Assembly: GCF_002993285.1 (NCBI RefSeq)
Contig: NZ_CP027433.1
Coordinates: forward strand, 3,286,001 to 3,350,000
Source of the DNA: Gordonia iterans
GTDB taxonomy: Bacteria; Actinomycetota; Actinomycetes; Mycobacteriales; Mycobacteriaceae
DNA: 64,000 nt
Direction: 5' to 3'
Of this stretch, positions 1-10,177 are shown piece after piece (position 1 is the stretch's first letter; each line of letters starts with the position of its first letter). Position numbers and translations under genes: made by a program. Below the pieces are notes generated by a model. It saw only the letters and a list, made by a program, of their open reading frames with translations, was not told where the DNA came from and ran no database searches.

Positions 1-5
1 GGCGA

Positions 6-755
6 CTACGTGGAGGCGCCGCCGGTGACGAGATCGCCGACCCAGCCGTCGCCGTCCATGATCCCGTCGACCGGCTGACCGCCGACCAGCACCGTGGGGG
101 TCGCGACCTTGCCTTTGTTCGAGTTGGACAACTGCTGCCGGGACTGGTCGGCCATCTCCGTGGCCTCGTCCACCCCGGCGCCGTCGGCGATGCACGTGCG
201 GGCGGCCTCGTTCGCACCGGCCTGCCCGGCGATCTCGGCGATCTGCTCGTTGCTCAGGTCGCTCTCGGCATCCGGGCCCGGGGCCTTCGCGAACAGCTCC
301 GAGTGCAGCCGGTCGAATACTTTGACGTCGCCGTGCCGGGCGACGCACACGATCGCCCCGGCCGCGCGCGAGGAGTAGCTCCCCGACGGCGACCTGTCGT
401 CCATGAAGGTCAGCAGGTGGTAGCGGATCCGCAGCTGGCCCGCCTGCGCCGCGGCCGCCAGCGCCGACCCGGACTGCGCCTCGAACTGTTGACAGCTCGG
501 GCAGGAGAAGTCTTCGAAGACGTCGACGGTGGCCCGCGCGGTGATCGGGTCGCCGACGATGAACGCCGCGTTCTCGGCGAGCACCTTCTCGTCGACGTCG
601 GGGTAGCTCTTGTTCGCGTTCCACACGAAGCCGCCGATCACCAGCGCCACCACCAGAACGCCGATCCCGGCCAGGAGGTAGGTCGACCTGCTCGAGGTGG
701 CCCTCGGCCGGTAGTCGCGATTCTCCTTCGGGGCGGGCGTGTTCTTCTTGCTCAC
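6..755 (-). CDS. Membrane-anchored DsbA-like thioredoxin-fold protein
   Basis: The 249-residue protein has a short charged cytoplasmic head, one hydrophobic segment at about residues 26-46, and an extracytoplasmic thioredoxin-like domain. The redox motif CPSC is at residues 85-88, followed by a helical insertion, and the cis-proline segment TPTVLVGG lies near residue 222. This is the plan of the actinobacterial DsbA/DSBA-like oxidoreductases that form or isomerise disulfides in exported proteins. The gene ends 5 bases from the left edge of the window. The phosphoglucomutase gene lies 39 bp upstream on the same strand, so the two may be co-transcribed. The fold assignment is firm; oxidase versus reductase role is not decided by the sequence. 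Confidence 0.88.
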   Translation of the reverse strand: MSKKNTPAPKENRDYRPRATSSRSTYLLAGIGVLVVALVIGGFVWNANKSYPDVDEKVLAENAAFIVGDPITARATVDVFEDFSCPSCQQFEAQSGSALAAAAQAGQLRIRYHLLTFMDDRSPSGSYSSRAAGAIVCVARHGDVKVFDRLHSELFAKAPGPDAESDLSNEQIAEIAGQAGANEAARTCIADGAGVDEATEMADQSRQQLSNSNKGKVATPTVLVGGQPVDGIMDGDGWVGDLVTGGAST

Positions 756-794
756 GCGCCCGACTGTACCGACCTGACCGGCTCGGCCCGCTCG

Positions 795-2444
<1,650 letters not shown>

Positions 2445-2619
2445 GCCCCGATTCTGCCACCCGGCGGTTGAACGCAGCAGCCACATCGGCCCGGCCTCCT
2501 CGCGGTCAGCCGGTCGTACGGGGCCATCCTGGCGATGCGGCACCGGGCACCTATCGGGCCCTTCTCGTGGTCAATCCGGTCTGTCGGCGCCCGGCCCGCG
2601 AGTGGGCGGCGCCGCCGGA

Positions 2620-3312
2620 TCAGAGGTGAACGCCCCGCCTGGCCAGCCAGGCGTGCGGGTTGACCGGATCACCGCTGGCGTTCCAGACCTCGTAGTGCAG
2701 GTGGGGGCCGGTCGAGTTGCCGCGGTTGCCGACGGTGCCGATCTGTTGCCCGGCGGTGACCCGCTGTCCCTTGCGCACGAAGCTCTTGTCGACGTGTCCG
2801 AAGACGCCGGTGGTGCCGTCGTCCTGCCTGACGCGGATCCACTGTCCGTAGCCCGAGGCGGGGCCGGATTCGAGGACGACACCGTCGGTCACCGCGTATA
2901 CGGGTGTACCGATCTTGTTGGCGATGTCGACGCCGTTGTGGTGGGCGCCCCAGCGGGGCCCGTATTTCGAAGTGACGGTGCCCGATGCCGGCTTGACGGC
3001 CTTGCCCGGCATGGGGAGCGTCGGAGGCGTCAGGCGACCGATCGCATCCTCGAGTTCCGGAGGCAGGTTCACGTTCTCCGGCAGCGTGATGTTCCCGGGC
3101 AGCGCGACTGGCGCGGCGGGCTTCGCCGCCGCTTCACCGGCCGAGACGGTGGCAAGTCCGACGGCACCCGCGAAAGCGGCGATCGCACCGACGCGGACCG
3201 GCGCCGAGGTCCGGCGCGGCCGAGCTACGCGATGGCGACCGCGCCGACCGGGCTGCCCGGCTGCGGGATTCATGGAGTTGTCGGTGTTCAGGCGATACTG
3301 CGACACAAGCAC
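2620..3312 (-). CDS. Secreted M23-family peptidoglycan endopeptidase
   Basis: The C-terminal half is a LytM/M23 zinc metallopeptidase domain. The zinc ligands His125 and Asp129 (HHNGVD) and the HLH motif at 204-206 are present, with an extra histidine near 173. The N-terminus is basic and is followed by a hydrophobic stretch at about 41-60 ending in alanines, consistent with a signal peptide. A proline-rich linker separates it from the catalytic domain. Domains of this type cut peptide cross-bridges in peptidoglycan. The called start is GTG at 3312; an ATG at 3273 is an alternative that keeps the signal peptide. It is a single-gene unit facing a divergent hydrolase. Confidence 0.88.
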   Translation of the reverse strand: MLVSQYRLNTDNSMNPAAGQPGRRGRHRVARPRRTSAPVRVGAIAAFAGAVGLATVSAGEAAAKPAAPVALPGNITLPENVNLPPELEDAIGRLTPPTLPMPGKAVKPASGTVTSKYGPRWGAHHNGVDIANKIGTPVYAVTDGVVLESGPASGYGQWIRVRQDDGTTGVFGHVDKSFVRKGQRVTAGQQIGTVGNRGNSTGPHLHYEVWNASGDPVNPHAWLARRGVHL

Positions 3313-3479
3313 GTCCGTTCGAGGTTTGGTAACGATTTGAGATCGATAAGGACACGACGAGGCTACCTGATGTGATTGTCGGTGCCAAAAGCGCCGGGCG
3401 GAGCCGTCGTCGCGCCCAGCGCGACGGGCGAAGCGCCACCGGTACGCGGTGCGCCGGCGCGGGGCAATACAGTGCAGGC

Positions 3480-4067
3480 ATGCCCTCCCCCAAGCTCGCC
3501 GTTCTGGTGCTGCCCGGCGGCACCGACTTCAGCTACAAGCCGTTCTCCCGCACGCAGAGCTCGGCCATGCGGATGTATCCGTTCAGCCTCTCCATCCAGG
3601 CCCGCTTCCCCCGGTCGGTCCGCGTCCACCAGGCCACCTACCGGGTGTACGGCTGGAACGGCGGTCAGGCGAGCCCGATGCCGTACGCCCGCAACTCGCT
3701 CCAACAACTCAAGCGCCGCTACCCGGACACGCCGATCGCTCTGATCGGCCATTCCATGGGCGGACGCATCGTGGCCCAGCTCGGCGCCGACCAGCAGGTG
3801 TCCGACATCCTCGCGCTGGCCCCCTGGTGGCAGTTCGCCGACTGGCGCCACATCCACGACGACGCCCGCGTGCTCGCCATCCACGGCGAGAACGACACCC
3901 TGACCCGGCCGCGCCGCACGGAGAAGGGCATCGCCGAGCTGGTCGCCCGGGGCGTCGACGCCGAGTTCGTCTCGGTGCCGAACGGCGGCCACGCCATGCT
4001 CGACCACCTCGGACTCTGGCACGGCAAGGCGCTCGACTTCGTCGGAGAGGCTGTGCGGCGCACCTGA
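3480..4067 (+). CDS. Small alpha/beta hydrolase
   Basis: The 195-residue protein is a compact alpha/beta hydrolase. The nucleophile elbow GHSMGG puts the serine at about residue 92, the acidic residue is in GEND at about 139, and the histidine is in NGGHAM at about 171. The first strand (LAVLVLPGG) begins directly after the ATG at 3480, so the longer reading frame upstream is not needed. The lid is minimal, as in dienelactone-hydrolase-like and serine-esterase-like proteins. The substrate cannot be read from sequence. The ABC transporter genes follow after about 80 bp with no obvious functional link. Confidence 0.82.
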   Translation: MPSPKLAVLVLPGGTDFSYKPFSRTQSSAMRMYPFSLSIQARFPRSVRVHQATYRVYGWNGGQASPMPYARNSLQQLKRRYPDTPIALIGHSMGGRIVAQLGADQQVSDILALAPWWQFADWRHIHDDARVLAIHGENDTLTRPRRTEKGIAELVARGVDAEFVSVPNGGHAMLDHLGLWHGKALDFVGEAVRRT

Positions 4068-4148
4068 CCCGACACACCGGGAGCAGACACGCGCGAGCAC
4101 CGGCGCCGACGTCCCCGTTTCGGTGCCGCCGCACGTAATCTCTGTCGC

Positions 4149-4985
4149 ATGACCCTCGTAGCGACCGGCTTGGCGCGCTCGTTCGGCAGGCATCCGGCAG
4201 TGGCCGAGGCGGATCTGGGCCTGACTCCGGGCCGCATCACCGGACTCGTCGGCCCCAACGGCGCGGGCAAGACCACTCTCCTGCTGATGCTCGCCGGACT
4301 CCTCCGCCCCGACAGCGGGACGCTGACCGTCGACGGTCGCGCCGCCGACGAGCGAACCCTGCGCGCCCAGTCCGGCTGGATGCCCGACGTCTTCGGGACC
4401 TGGGACTCGCTGACTCCGCGCGAGATCCTGGTGACCTTCGCCCGGCTCTACGGGGCCGGCGCCGCCGCGGCTGCCTCCCGCGCCGACGAACTGCTGGCCA
4501 TGGTCCACCTGACCGATCACGCAGCGCGCCCGGCCAGCGAGCTCTCGCGCGGCCAGAAGCAGCGCCTCGGTCTGGCCCGCGCACTGGTCAACCGTCCACG
4601 GTTCCTGTTCCTGGACGAGCCCGCCTCCGGTATGGACCCGCGCTCCCGCGTCGAGCTCCGCGACCAGCTCCGGGCCGTCGCCGACGCCGGCGCCGCGATC
4701 CTGATCTCCAGCCACATCCTCACCGAACTGGACGAGATGGTCGACGACGTGGTGCTGATGACCGGCGGCCGCACTCGGCCCGCAGGCCCCACCGCCATCC
4801 GCTGGCGCCTCCGCCTGGCCGGTCAGCCCGAGTCCACGGCCACCGTCATCGACCTCGACGACGACGCCGCCGCGGCCGCCTACCTCGCCCGGGCGATCGC
4901 CGCCGGCCAGCCGGTCGCCGAGTTCACCCGGATCTCCGCCGGGCTCGAACAGGCCTACCTCGACATGCACGCGGATCGGACCTGA
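4149..4985 (+). CDS. ABC transporter ATP-binding protein
   Basis: This 278-residue ATPase carries Walker A GPNGAGKT at residues 35-42, a signature ELSRGQKQR near 137 with R replacing the usual G of LSGGQ, Walker B FLFLDEPAS and the switch histidine in SSHIL. The C-terminal 60 residues resemble the regulatory tail of CcmA/NatA-type exporter ATPases. The permease gene starts one base after its stop codon, so the two form an operon. The pair matches ABC-2 type exporters; the substrate is unknown. Confidence 0.9.
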   Translation: MTLVATGLARSFGRHPAVAEADLGLTPGRITGLVGPNGAGKTTLLLMLAGLLRPDSGTLTVDGRAADERTLRAQSGWMPDVFGTWDSLTPREILVTFARLYGAGAAAAASRADELLAMVHLTDHAARPASELSRGQKQRLGLARALVNRPRFLFLDEPASGMDPRSRVELRDQLRAVADAGAAILISSHILTELDEMVDDVVLMTGGRTRPAGPTAIRWRLRLAGQPESTATVIDLDDDAAAAAYLARAIAAGQPVAEFTRISAGLEQAYLDMHADRT

Positions 4986-4986
4986 C

Positions 4987-6153
4987 ATGACCCTCGACTC
5001 CCCCGACCGACGAGTCCCGGCCGCCCCGGACCGTTCCTTCGCGCAGGCCGCCACCAACGTCCGCGTGATCACCGTTCTCGAGCTCCGCCAGCGCATCCGC
5101 TCGACGCGCTGGAAATGGACGGCGCTGGCGCTGTTCCTGCTGATCACCGCGATTGTGTTCGGATCCCTCTACCTGGCGACGCTGGACGATCACACCGGCG
5201 GTGCCTACCACGCGTGGACCCGCGAACTGCTCACCGTGGTGCTCGGGGCCGTGCTCTTCATCGGCATGATCGGTGCACCGGCGATCAGTGCGGCGACGAT
5301 CAACGGCGACCGTCGCGACGCGACGCTGGCCGTGGTGCAGGCGACGCCGATCACCGGAACCCAGCTCGCGCTCGGCAAGTTCCTCGGCGCCTGGATCGCC
5401 ACGCTCGTGTTCTTCCTGATCGCCTCGCCCTACCTGATCTGGGGAATCGCGACGGCGGCCAGTTCGGTCGGCTTCTCGATCCTGGCGATCGTGGTGACGG
5501 CCCTGCTGCTCGGCAGCTACTGCGCGATCGGCCTCGGATGGTCGTCGCTTTCGACGCGCCCGACGGCGTCGACCATGCTCACTCTCGCGACAGTGCTCCT
5601 GTTGCTGATCGGGCTCCCGGCCGCGTTCGGGCTGGCCCTGCCGTCGGTCGAACAGGAGCACACCGTCGTCGCCGCGGACCGTCAGTGGGACCGGGTGAAG
5701 GCGGATGCGGACCCGGAGTACCAGGGCGACTGCGTCGACCGCGAACAGAGGCGGAAGTTCACCCACACCGAGCGGATCTGGTGGCTGCTGGCGCCGAACC
5801 CGGTGCTGATCGTCGCCGACACCCTCGCAGCCGGTACTCCGCCGACGACGTACGGATGGGGCCTGCGGTTCACGGATACGAGCCTCGCTCGCTACCAGTC
5901 CACCAGCGTGCCGGCCCATGTCGCCCACGAGATCTCGTCGGTGCGGAACGGCCCGGAGATCACCGCGGCCCGATGCGCGGCTCCGTACTCGCCACACGGC
6001 GACGACTACCTGGAGAAGGACCGCTACGCAGGACATCTCTGGTACCTCGGACTCGCCTTCACTCTGATCCTCGGGCTGATCGGCTTCGCCGTCGCCGCAC
6101 GACGACTCCGGATCCCCGCCGGGAAACTCCCCAAGGGCGTCCGGGTCGCCTGA
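4987..6153 (+). CDS. ABC-2 type transporter permease
   Basis: The 388-residue membrane protein has about six hydrophobic helices. The first follows an N-terminal cytoplasmic segment of about 45 residues, and a cluster follows between about residues 85 and 225. A long extracytoplasmic loop of about 120 residues carrying two cysteines comes next, then a last helix near the C-terminus. The region around GDRRDATLAVVQATPIT resembles the coupling region of ABC-2 permeases that pair with NatA-like ATPases. It is translationally linked to the upstream ATPase. The long external loop is larger than usual and could hold a substrate- or partner-binding domain. Confidence 0.82.
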   Translation: MTLDSPDRRVPAAPDRSFAQAATNVRVITVLELRQRIRSTRWKWTALALFLLITAIVFGSLYLATLDDHTGGAYHAWTRELLTVVLGAVLFIGMIGAPAISAATINGDRRDATLAVVQATPITGTQLALGKFLGAWIATLVFFLIASPYLIWGIATAASSVGFSILAIVVTALLLGSYCAIGLGWSSLSTRPTASTMLTLATVLLLLIGLPAAFGLALPSVEQEHTVVAADRQWDRVKADADPEYQGDCVDREQRRKFTHTERIWWLLAPNPVLIVADTLAAGTPPTTYGWGLRFTDTSLARYQSTSVPAHVAHEISSVRNGPEITAARCAAPYSPHGDDYLEKDRYAGHLWYLGLAFTLILGLIGFAVAARRLRIPAGKLPKGVRVA

Positions 6154-6222
6154 CGCGGTGGACCAGGGACCTTCGGCCCCGATTCCCGGCGACCTCACCC
6201 GCCGTCGGATAGCGTCCGGCAC

Positions 6223-7083
6223 ATGGGAGAAATCAATCGCATCACCGTGCTCGGCACCGGCGTCCTCGGCTCGCAGATCGCCTTCCAGTCCGCCTTCAAG
6301 GGCAAGACGGTCATCGCCTACGACCTGAACGACGACATCCTGGAGAACGCGAAGGCACACGCCGCCGAACTGGCCCAGACCTACCTCGACCAGGTCCCGG
6401 GCGCCACCCGCGACGACGTCGACGGTGCGCTGGGCCGCCTGAGTTTCACCTCCGACCTCGCCGAGGCGGCCGGTCACGCGGACCTGGTGATCGAGGCGAT
6501 CCCGGAAGTCCTGAAGATCAAAGAAGACACCTTCACGAAGCTGAACCAGCTCGCACCGGCGTCGACCATCTTCGCCACCAACTCCTCCACCCTGCTGCCC
6601 AGCGACATCGCGCCGTCCACCGGTCGCCCGGACCGCTTCGTCGCCATGCACTTCGCCAATCGGGTCTGGCAGTTCAACACCTGCGAGATCATGGGCACCC
6701 CGCAGACCAGCAAGGAGACCTTCGACGCCGCGGTCGACGCGGCGAAGCAGATCGGGATGGTGCCCATCCCGATGCACAAGGAGAAGGCCGGCTACGTGCT
6801 GAACTCGCTGCTGGTCCCGTTCCTGAACGCCGCCGCCGAACTCGCCGCTGGCGATTACGCCGACCCGACGTCGGTGGACGAGGTGTGGCGGATCGCCACC
6901 GGTGCGCCGCTCGGCCCGTTTCAGATCTACGACATCATCGGGCTCACCACGCCGTACAACATCATGATGGCCGGGGACGCCGAGCAGCAGAAGCTCGCCG
7001 CCTGGCTCAAGTCCGAGTACATCGACAAGGGCTACCTCGGCCTCGCCTCGGGCCGCGGGTTCTACGACTACTCGACCCAGTAG
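6223..7083 (+). CDS. 3-hydroxyacyl-CoA (3-hydroxybutyryl-CoA) dehydrogenase
   Basis: The 286-residue protein has an N-terminal NAD-binding Rossmann fold with GTGVLG at residues 11-16 and an acidic residue (YDLN) ending the second strand. The family segment MHFANRVWQFNTCEI contains the catalytic histidine, and the all-alpha C-terminal domain ends in the typical GRGFYDY. It oxidises 3-hydroxyacyl-CoA to the 3-keto form. It is single-domain, like FadB2/PaaH types rather than the multifunctional FadB. The convergent SDR and divergent acyl-CoA ligase next door suggest a lipid-catabolism neighbourhood. Confidence 0.88.
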   Translation: MGEINRITVLGTGVLGSQIAFQSAFKGKTVIAYDLNDDILENAKAHAAELAQTYLDQVPGATRDDVDGALGRLSFTSDLAEAAGHADLVIEAIPEVLKIKEDTFTKLNQLAPASTIFATNSSTLLPSDIAPSTGRPDRFVAMHFANRVWQFNTCEIMGTPQTSKETFDAAVDAAKQIGMVPIPMHKEKAGYVLNSLLVPFLNAAAELAAGDYADPTSVDEVWRIATGAPLGPFQIYDIIGLTTPYNIMMAGDAEQQKLAAWLKSEYIDKGYLGLASGRGFYDYSTQ

Positions 7084-7090
7084 CCGACCG

Positions 7091-7855
7091 TCAGGTCACC
7101 AGGGTTCCGCCGTCGACGGGGAGGGTGACCCCGGTCAGGTAACTGCTGGCGTCGCTCGCGAGAAAGATGAGCGCCGGGTCCAACTCCCCGGCCTTGCCGA
7201 GCCTGCCGAACAGGGTCCGGGGCACCGCGTACTCGTCGAGGACCCCGTCCGCGAACTCTGCGGTCATCTCGGACTCGAAGTAGCCGGGCGCCAGCGCGTT
7301 GACCCGGACGCCTTTGCGCGGTGTCCACTGCTGGGCGAGGTCGCGGGTCAGACCGATCACCGCGGACTTGCTCGCGCTGTACGCCGCCTGCGGCATCAGC
7401 ACGCTGGTGAGGCCGAGGATGCTGGCGATGTTGACGATCGACGACCCGGGCTGCATCACGCGGCCGCACGCCTGCGCCATGAAGTAGGTGCCGTTCAGGT
7501 TGACGTCGATCACCCGTCGGAACTCGTCGGGCGTCTCCCGGGTCGCGGGAACCGAGGTCCCGATGCCGGCGTTGTTCACCAGGACGTCGACCTTCCCGAA
7601 CTCGGTCAGTGCGGCCTCGACCACCGCGGTGCAGGCGTCCGGGTCGGTCACGTCGCACGCCACTGCCAGCGCCCGGCGACCTCGCTCGCGCACCGCCTCC
7701 GCGGTCTCGGCGAGCCGGTCGGCGCGGCGCGCGGCCAGCACCACGTCGGCGCCCGCCTCGGCGAGTGCTTTCGCGAAGCCCACGCCCAGTCCGCTGGAGG
7801 CGCCGGTGACCACGGCGACCCTGCCGTCGAGCCGAAATGCGTCCAGCACCGTCAT
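7091..7855 (-). CDS. Short-chain dehydrogenase/reductase
   Basis: This 254-residue SDR has TGASSGLG at residues 17-24 for cofactor binding, NNAG at 94-97, a serine near 145 and the catalytic Y159-x3-K163 (YSASK). It resembles FabG-like/SDR oxidoreductases acting on 3-oxo or alcohol groups, but the substrate is not determined. The ATG at 7855 is preceded by GGAGAGG, a strong ribosome binding site. It is divergent from the acyl-CoA ligase, with about 145 bp between them. Confidence 0.85.
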   Translation of the reverse strand: MTVLDAFRLDGRVAVVTGASSGLGVGFAKALAEAGADVVLAARRADRLAETAEAVRERGRRALAVACDVTDPDACTAVVEAALTEFGKVDVLVNNAGIGTSVPATRETPDEFRRVIDVNLNGTYFMAQACGRVMQPGSSIVNIASILGLTSVLMPQAAYSASKSAVIGLTRDLAQQWTPRKGVRVNALAPGYFESEMTAEFADGVLDEYAVPRTLFGRLGKAGELDPALIFLASDASSYLTGVTLPVDGGTLVT

Positions 7856-7999
7856 CGCAACCTCTCCTCACCGCCTGTGCGGTTCCCGGGCGCAGTGTCC
7901 CGGGAACGCCGACTAGGACGATATCGCCCGCTGTGGCGTGCCGCACTGTCAGGATGGAATTCGCATTCACCTCACACCTGACGAAGGAGACCGCCGCCC

Positions 8000-9646
8000 A
8001 TGATCCAGTCGACGATGCAAGACGGTTCGCTGACCATCAGCAGTCTGCTCGAGCACAGCCGCACGTTCTTTCCCGAAGCGACGGTCAGCACGTGGACGGG
8101 TTCGGAACTGCGCACCGCCACCTTCGGCGAGATCGGCGACCAGGCCGCGCGGGTCGCGCACGCGCTCGGCGAACTCGGCGTCTCACTGGGCGACCGCGTC
8201 GCCACCTTCATGTGGAACAACAACGAACATCAGACGCTCTACGCGGCGGTCCCGGCGATGGGCGCGGTCCTGCACACGCTGAACCTGCGGCTCTCGCCGG
8301 AGCAGGCGATCTACATCATGAACCACGCCGAGGACAAGGTCGTGTTCGTCGACGCCAGCGTGGCCCCGCTGCTGCAGAACTATGCGCCGCAGACGCCGTC
8401 GCTGAAGCACGTCGTCGTCGTGAACGGCCCGAAGGACGCGTTCACCGCGCCGGACGGCGTGACCGTCCACGCCTGGGACGAGCTGCTCGACGGCAAGCCC
8501 ACGCACTACGAGTGGCCCGAGCTGGACGAGCGGACCGCCGCAGCCATGTGCTACACCTCCGGCACCACCGGCGATCCCAAGGGCGTCGTCTACTCGCACC
8601 GGTCGATCTATCTGCACTCCTTCCAGGTGACCTCCACCTCCGGCATGGCCCTGGCGAACTCCGACACCGCCCTGGTGATCGTGCCGATGTTCCACGCGAT
8701 GAGCTGGGGCATGCCGTACGCGGCGATGATGGCGGGCGCCAGCCTGATCCACCCCGACCGGTTCCTGCAGCCCGAACCCCTGCTGGCGATCATGAGACAG
8801 GCGAGGCCGACGATGACTGCGGCGGTGCCGACCATCTGGTCGGGAGTCGCCGCAATGCTCGACGCGCAGCCGCAGGACATCTCGCATCTGCGGGCCGTGG
8901 TGGTCGGCGGCTCGGCGGTGCCGGAAGCGATGATGCGCAAGTTCGACGAGTACGGCGCGCCGATCATCCACGCCTGGGGCATGACCGAGACCTCGCCGCT
9001 GGGCAGCGTCGCACACCCGCCGGCCGGAGTCGACGATCCCGAGACGGCCTTCACCTACCGGATCACGCAGGGCCGCTTTCCGGCGGCGGTCGACGGCCGG
9101 ATCGTCGACCCGGACGGGAACGTGCTGCCGAACGACGGCGAGACCAGCGGCGAACTCGAAGTCCGCGGGCCGTGGATCACCGGCGCATACTACTCACCCG
9201 AGGGGAACGTCTCCGATCCGTCGAAGTTCCACGACGGCTGGCTGCGCACCGGCGACGTCGCCACCATCAGCCCGGACGGGTTCATGACCATCGTCGATCG
9301 CACCAAGGACATCATCAAGACCGGCGGCGAGTGGATCAGCTCGGTGGACCTGGAGAACACGATCGCCGGGCACCCGGACATCCTCGAGTGCACGGTGATC
9401 GGCGTCCCGGACGCCAAGTGGGACGAGCGGCCGTTCGTGCTCACGGTGCTGCGTGAGGGCGCCGCTCTCGACGTGCCGACCATCCGCGCCTGGCTGGAGG
9501 ATCGGATCCCGCGTTGGCAGATCCCCGAGCGCTGGTCGTTCGGCGAAGAGGTCCCCAAGACCTCAGTCGGCAAGTTCGACAAAAAGCGCGTGCGGCAGCA
9601 CTACGCCGACGGCCTCTACGACGTGGTCAATGCGCTCGAGTTGTGA
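8000..9646 (+). CDS. Fatty-acyl-CoA synthetase (FadD-type AMP-binding enzyme)
   Basis: This 548-residue ANL-superfamily ligase has the AMP/phosphate loop YTSGTTGDPKG at about residues 183-193, the aromatic adenine motif GWGMTETSP, the hinge-region GWLRTGD and the C-terminal lysine in TSVGKFDKK near residue 523. It activates a carboxylic acid as the acyl-adenylate and then the CoA thioester. Its length and the DRTKDIIKTGGEWIS motif resemble medium/long-chain acyl-CoA synthetases. The ATG is preceded by AAGGAG. The neighbouring dehydrogenase and SDR suggest beta-oxidation-type use. Confidence 0.88.
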   Translation: MIQSTMQDGSLTISSLLEHSRTFFPEATVSTWTGSELRTATFGEIGDQAARVAHALGELGVSLGDRVATFMWNNNEHQTLYAAVPAMGAVLHTLNLRLSPEQAIYIMNHAEDKVVFVDASVAPLLQNYAPQTPSLKHVVVVNGPKDAFTAPDGVTVHAWDELLDGKPTHYEWPELDERTAAAMCYTSGTTGDPKGVVYSHRSIYLHSFQVTSTSGMALANSDTALVIVPMFHAMSWGMPYAAMMAGASLIHPDRFLQPEPLLAIMRQARPTMTAAVPTIWSGVAAMLDAQPQDISHLRAVVVGGSAVPEAMMRKFDEYGAPIIHAWGMTETSPLGSVAHPPAGVDDPETAFTYRITQGRFPAAVDGRIVDPDGNVLPNDGETSGELEVRGPWITGAYYSPEGNVSDPSKFHDGWLRTGDVATISPDGFMTIVDRTKDIIKTGGEWISSVDLENTIAGHPDILECTVIGVPDAKWDERPFVLTVLREGAALDVPTIRAWLEDRIPRWQIPERWSFGEEVPKTSVGKFDKKRVRQHYADGLYDVVNALEL

Positions 9647-9830
9647 GTCCGGCACCGCGGCCGGAATTCTCAGGAAACGGCCAGCTGCGCCGTTCTTCGC
9701 AGTTCAGACGGATCGGAGGGCGGGACATCCGGCGTCCTCCGGAGGGGCGATGTGAGGACCGGCACTATCCAGGTCCTCTGATCTGGTTACAGTGGGATAG
9801 TCCGAACAGATGACGAGAGGAACCTCACCA

Positions 9831-9917
9831 ATGTTCGATCAGCAGTTGTGGACCTTGCTCCAGGACAACCCGGGCGTGCTCGAAGCACTGCTCCACGTGT
9901 TCTCCGGAACCGCCTGA
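9831..9917 (+). CDS. 28-codon small ORF with strong RBS and terminator
   Basis: The ATG at 9831 is preceded by GAGAGGAA, a good ribosome binding site at proper spacing. The reading frame runs 28 codons and starts MFDQQLWTLL. The product is amphipathic and leucine-rich with a hydrophobic second half (GVLEALLHVF). A stable hairpin follows 18 bp after the stop, so this looks like a complete small transcription unit. I do not recognise a family. It could also be a leader peptide, but the hairpin closes the unit before any downstream gene. Confidence 0.55.
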   Translation: MFDQQLWTLLQDNPGVLEALLHVFSGTA

Positions 9918-9935
9918 GTCGCGGTTCTCCCGACC

Positions 9936-9972
9936 GAGTCCCCTCCCTCGCCCTGTGCGCGGGAGGGGACTC
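9936..9972 (+). terminator. Rho-independent-type hairpin after the small ORF
   Basis: The arms GAGTCCCCTCCC and GGGAGGGGACTC form a perfect 12-bp stem with a 13-nt loop. The following sequence is pyrimidine-rich (GTCTCTTCTC) rather than a pure T tract, as is common in high-GC actinobacteria. Confidence 0.7.
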
Positions 9973-10177
9973 GTCTCTTCTCCGACGCGATGCGCCCCCT
10001 CGGGACGCGCCTCGTCTAAGGTCGCCGCGGGCTCCGCGCCGCCGTGGAGCCCCGCTGAGGCTGATTCGCGCCCGGTGTCCCCCATTTCATGCCACAAACC
10101 CCGGGGGCGGGCGGACAGGGCGCCGCCGGCGCCTATCCTGTTCGTTGTTGCATCGTCGAGTCACCGAGGAGATCTAG

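Noticed and set aside
9773..9801. Promoter for the 28-codon ORF
   Set aside because: GATAGT could be a -10, but no acceptable -35 stands at 16-18 bp, so no promoter is called.
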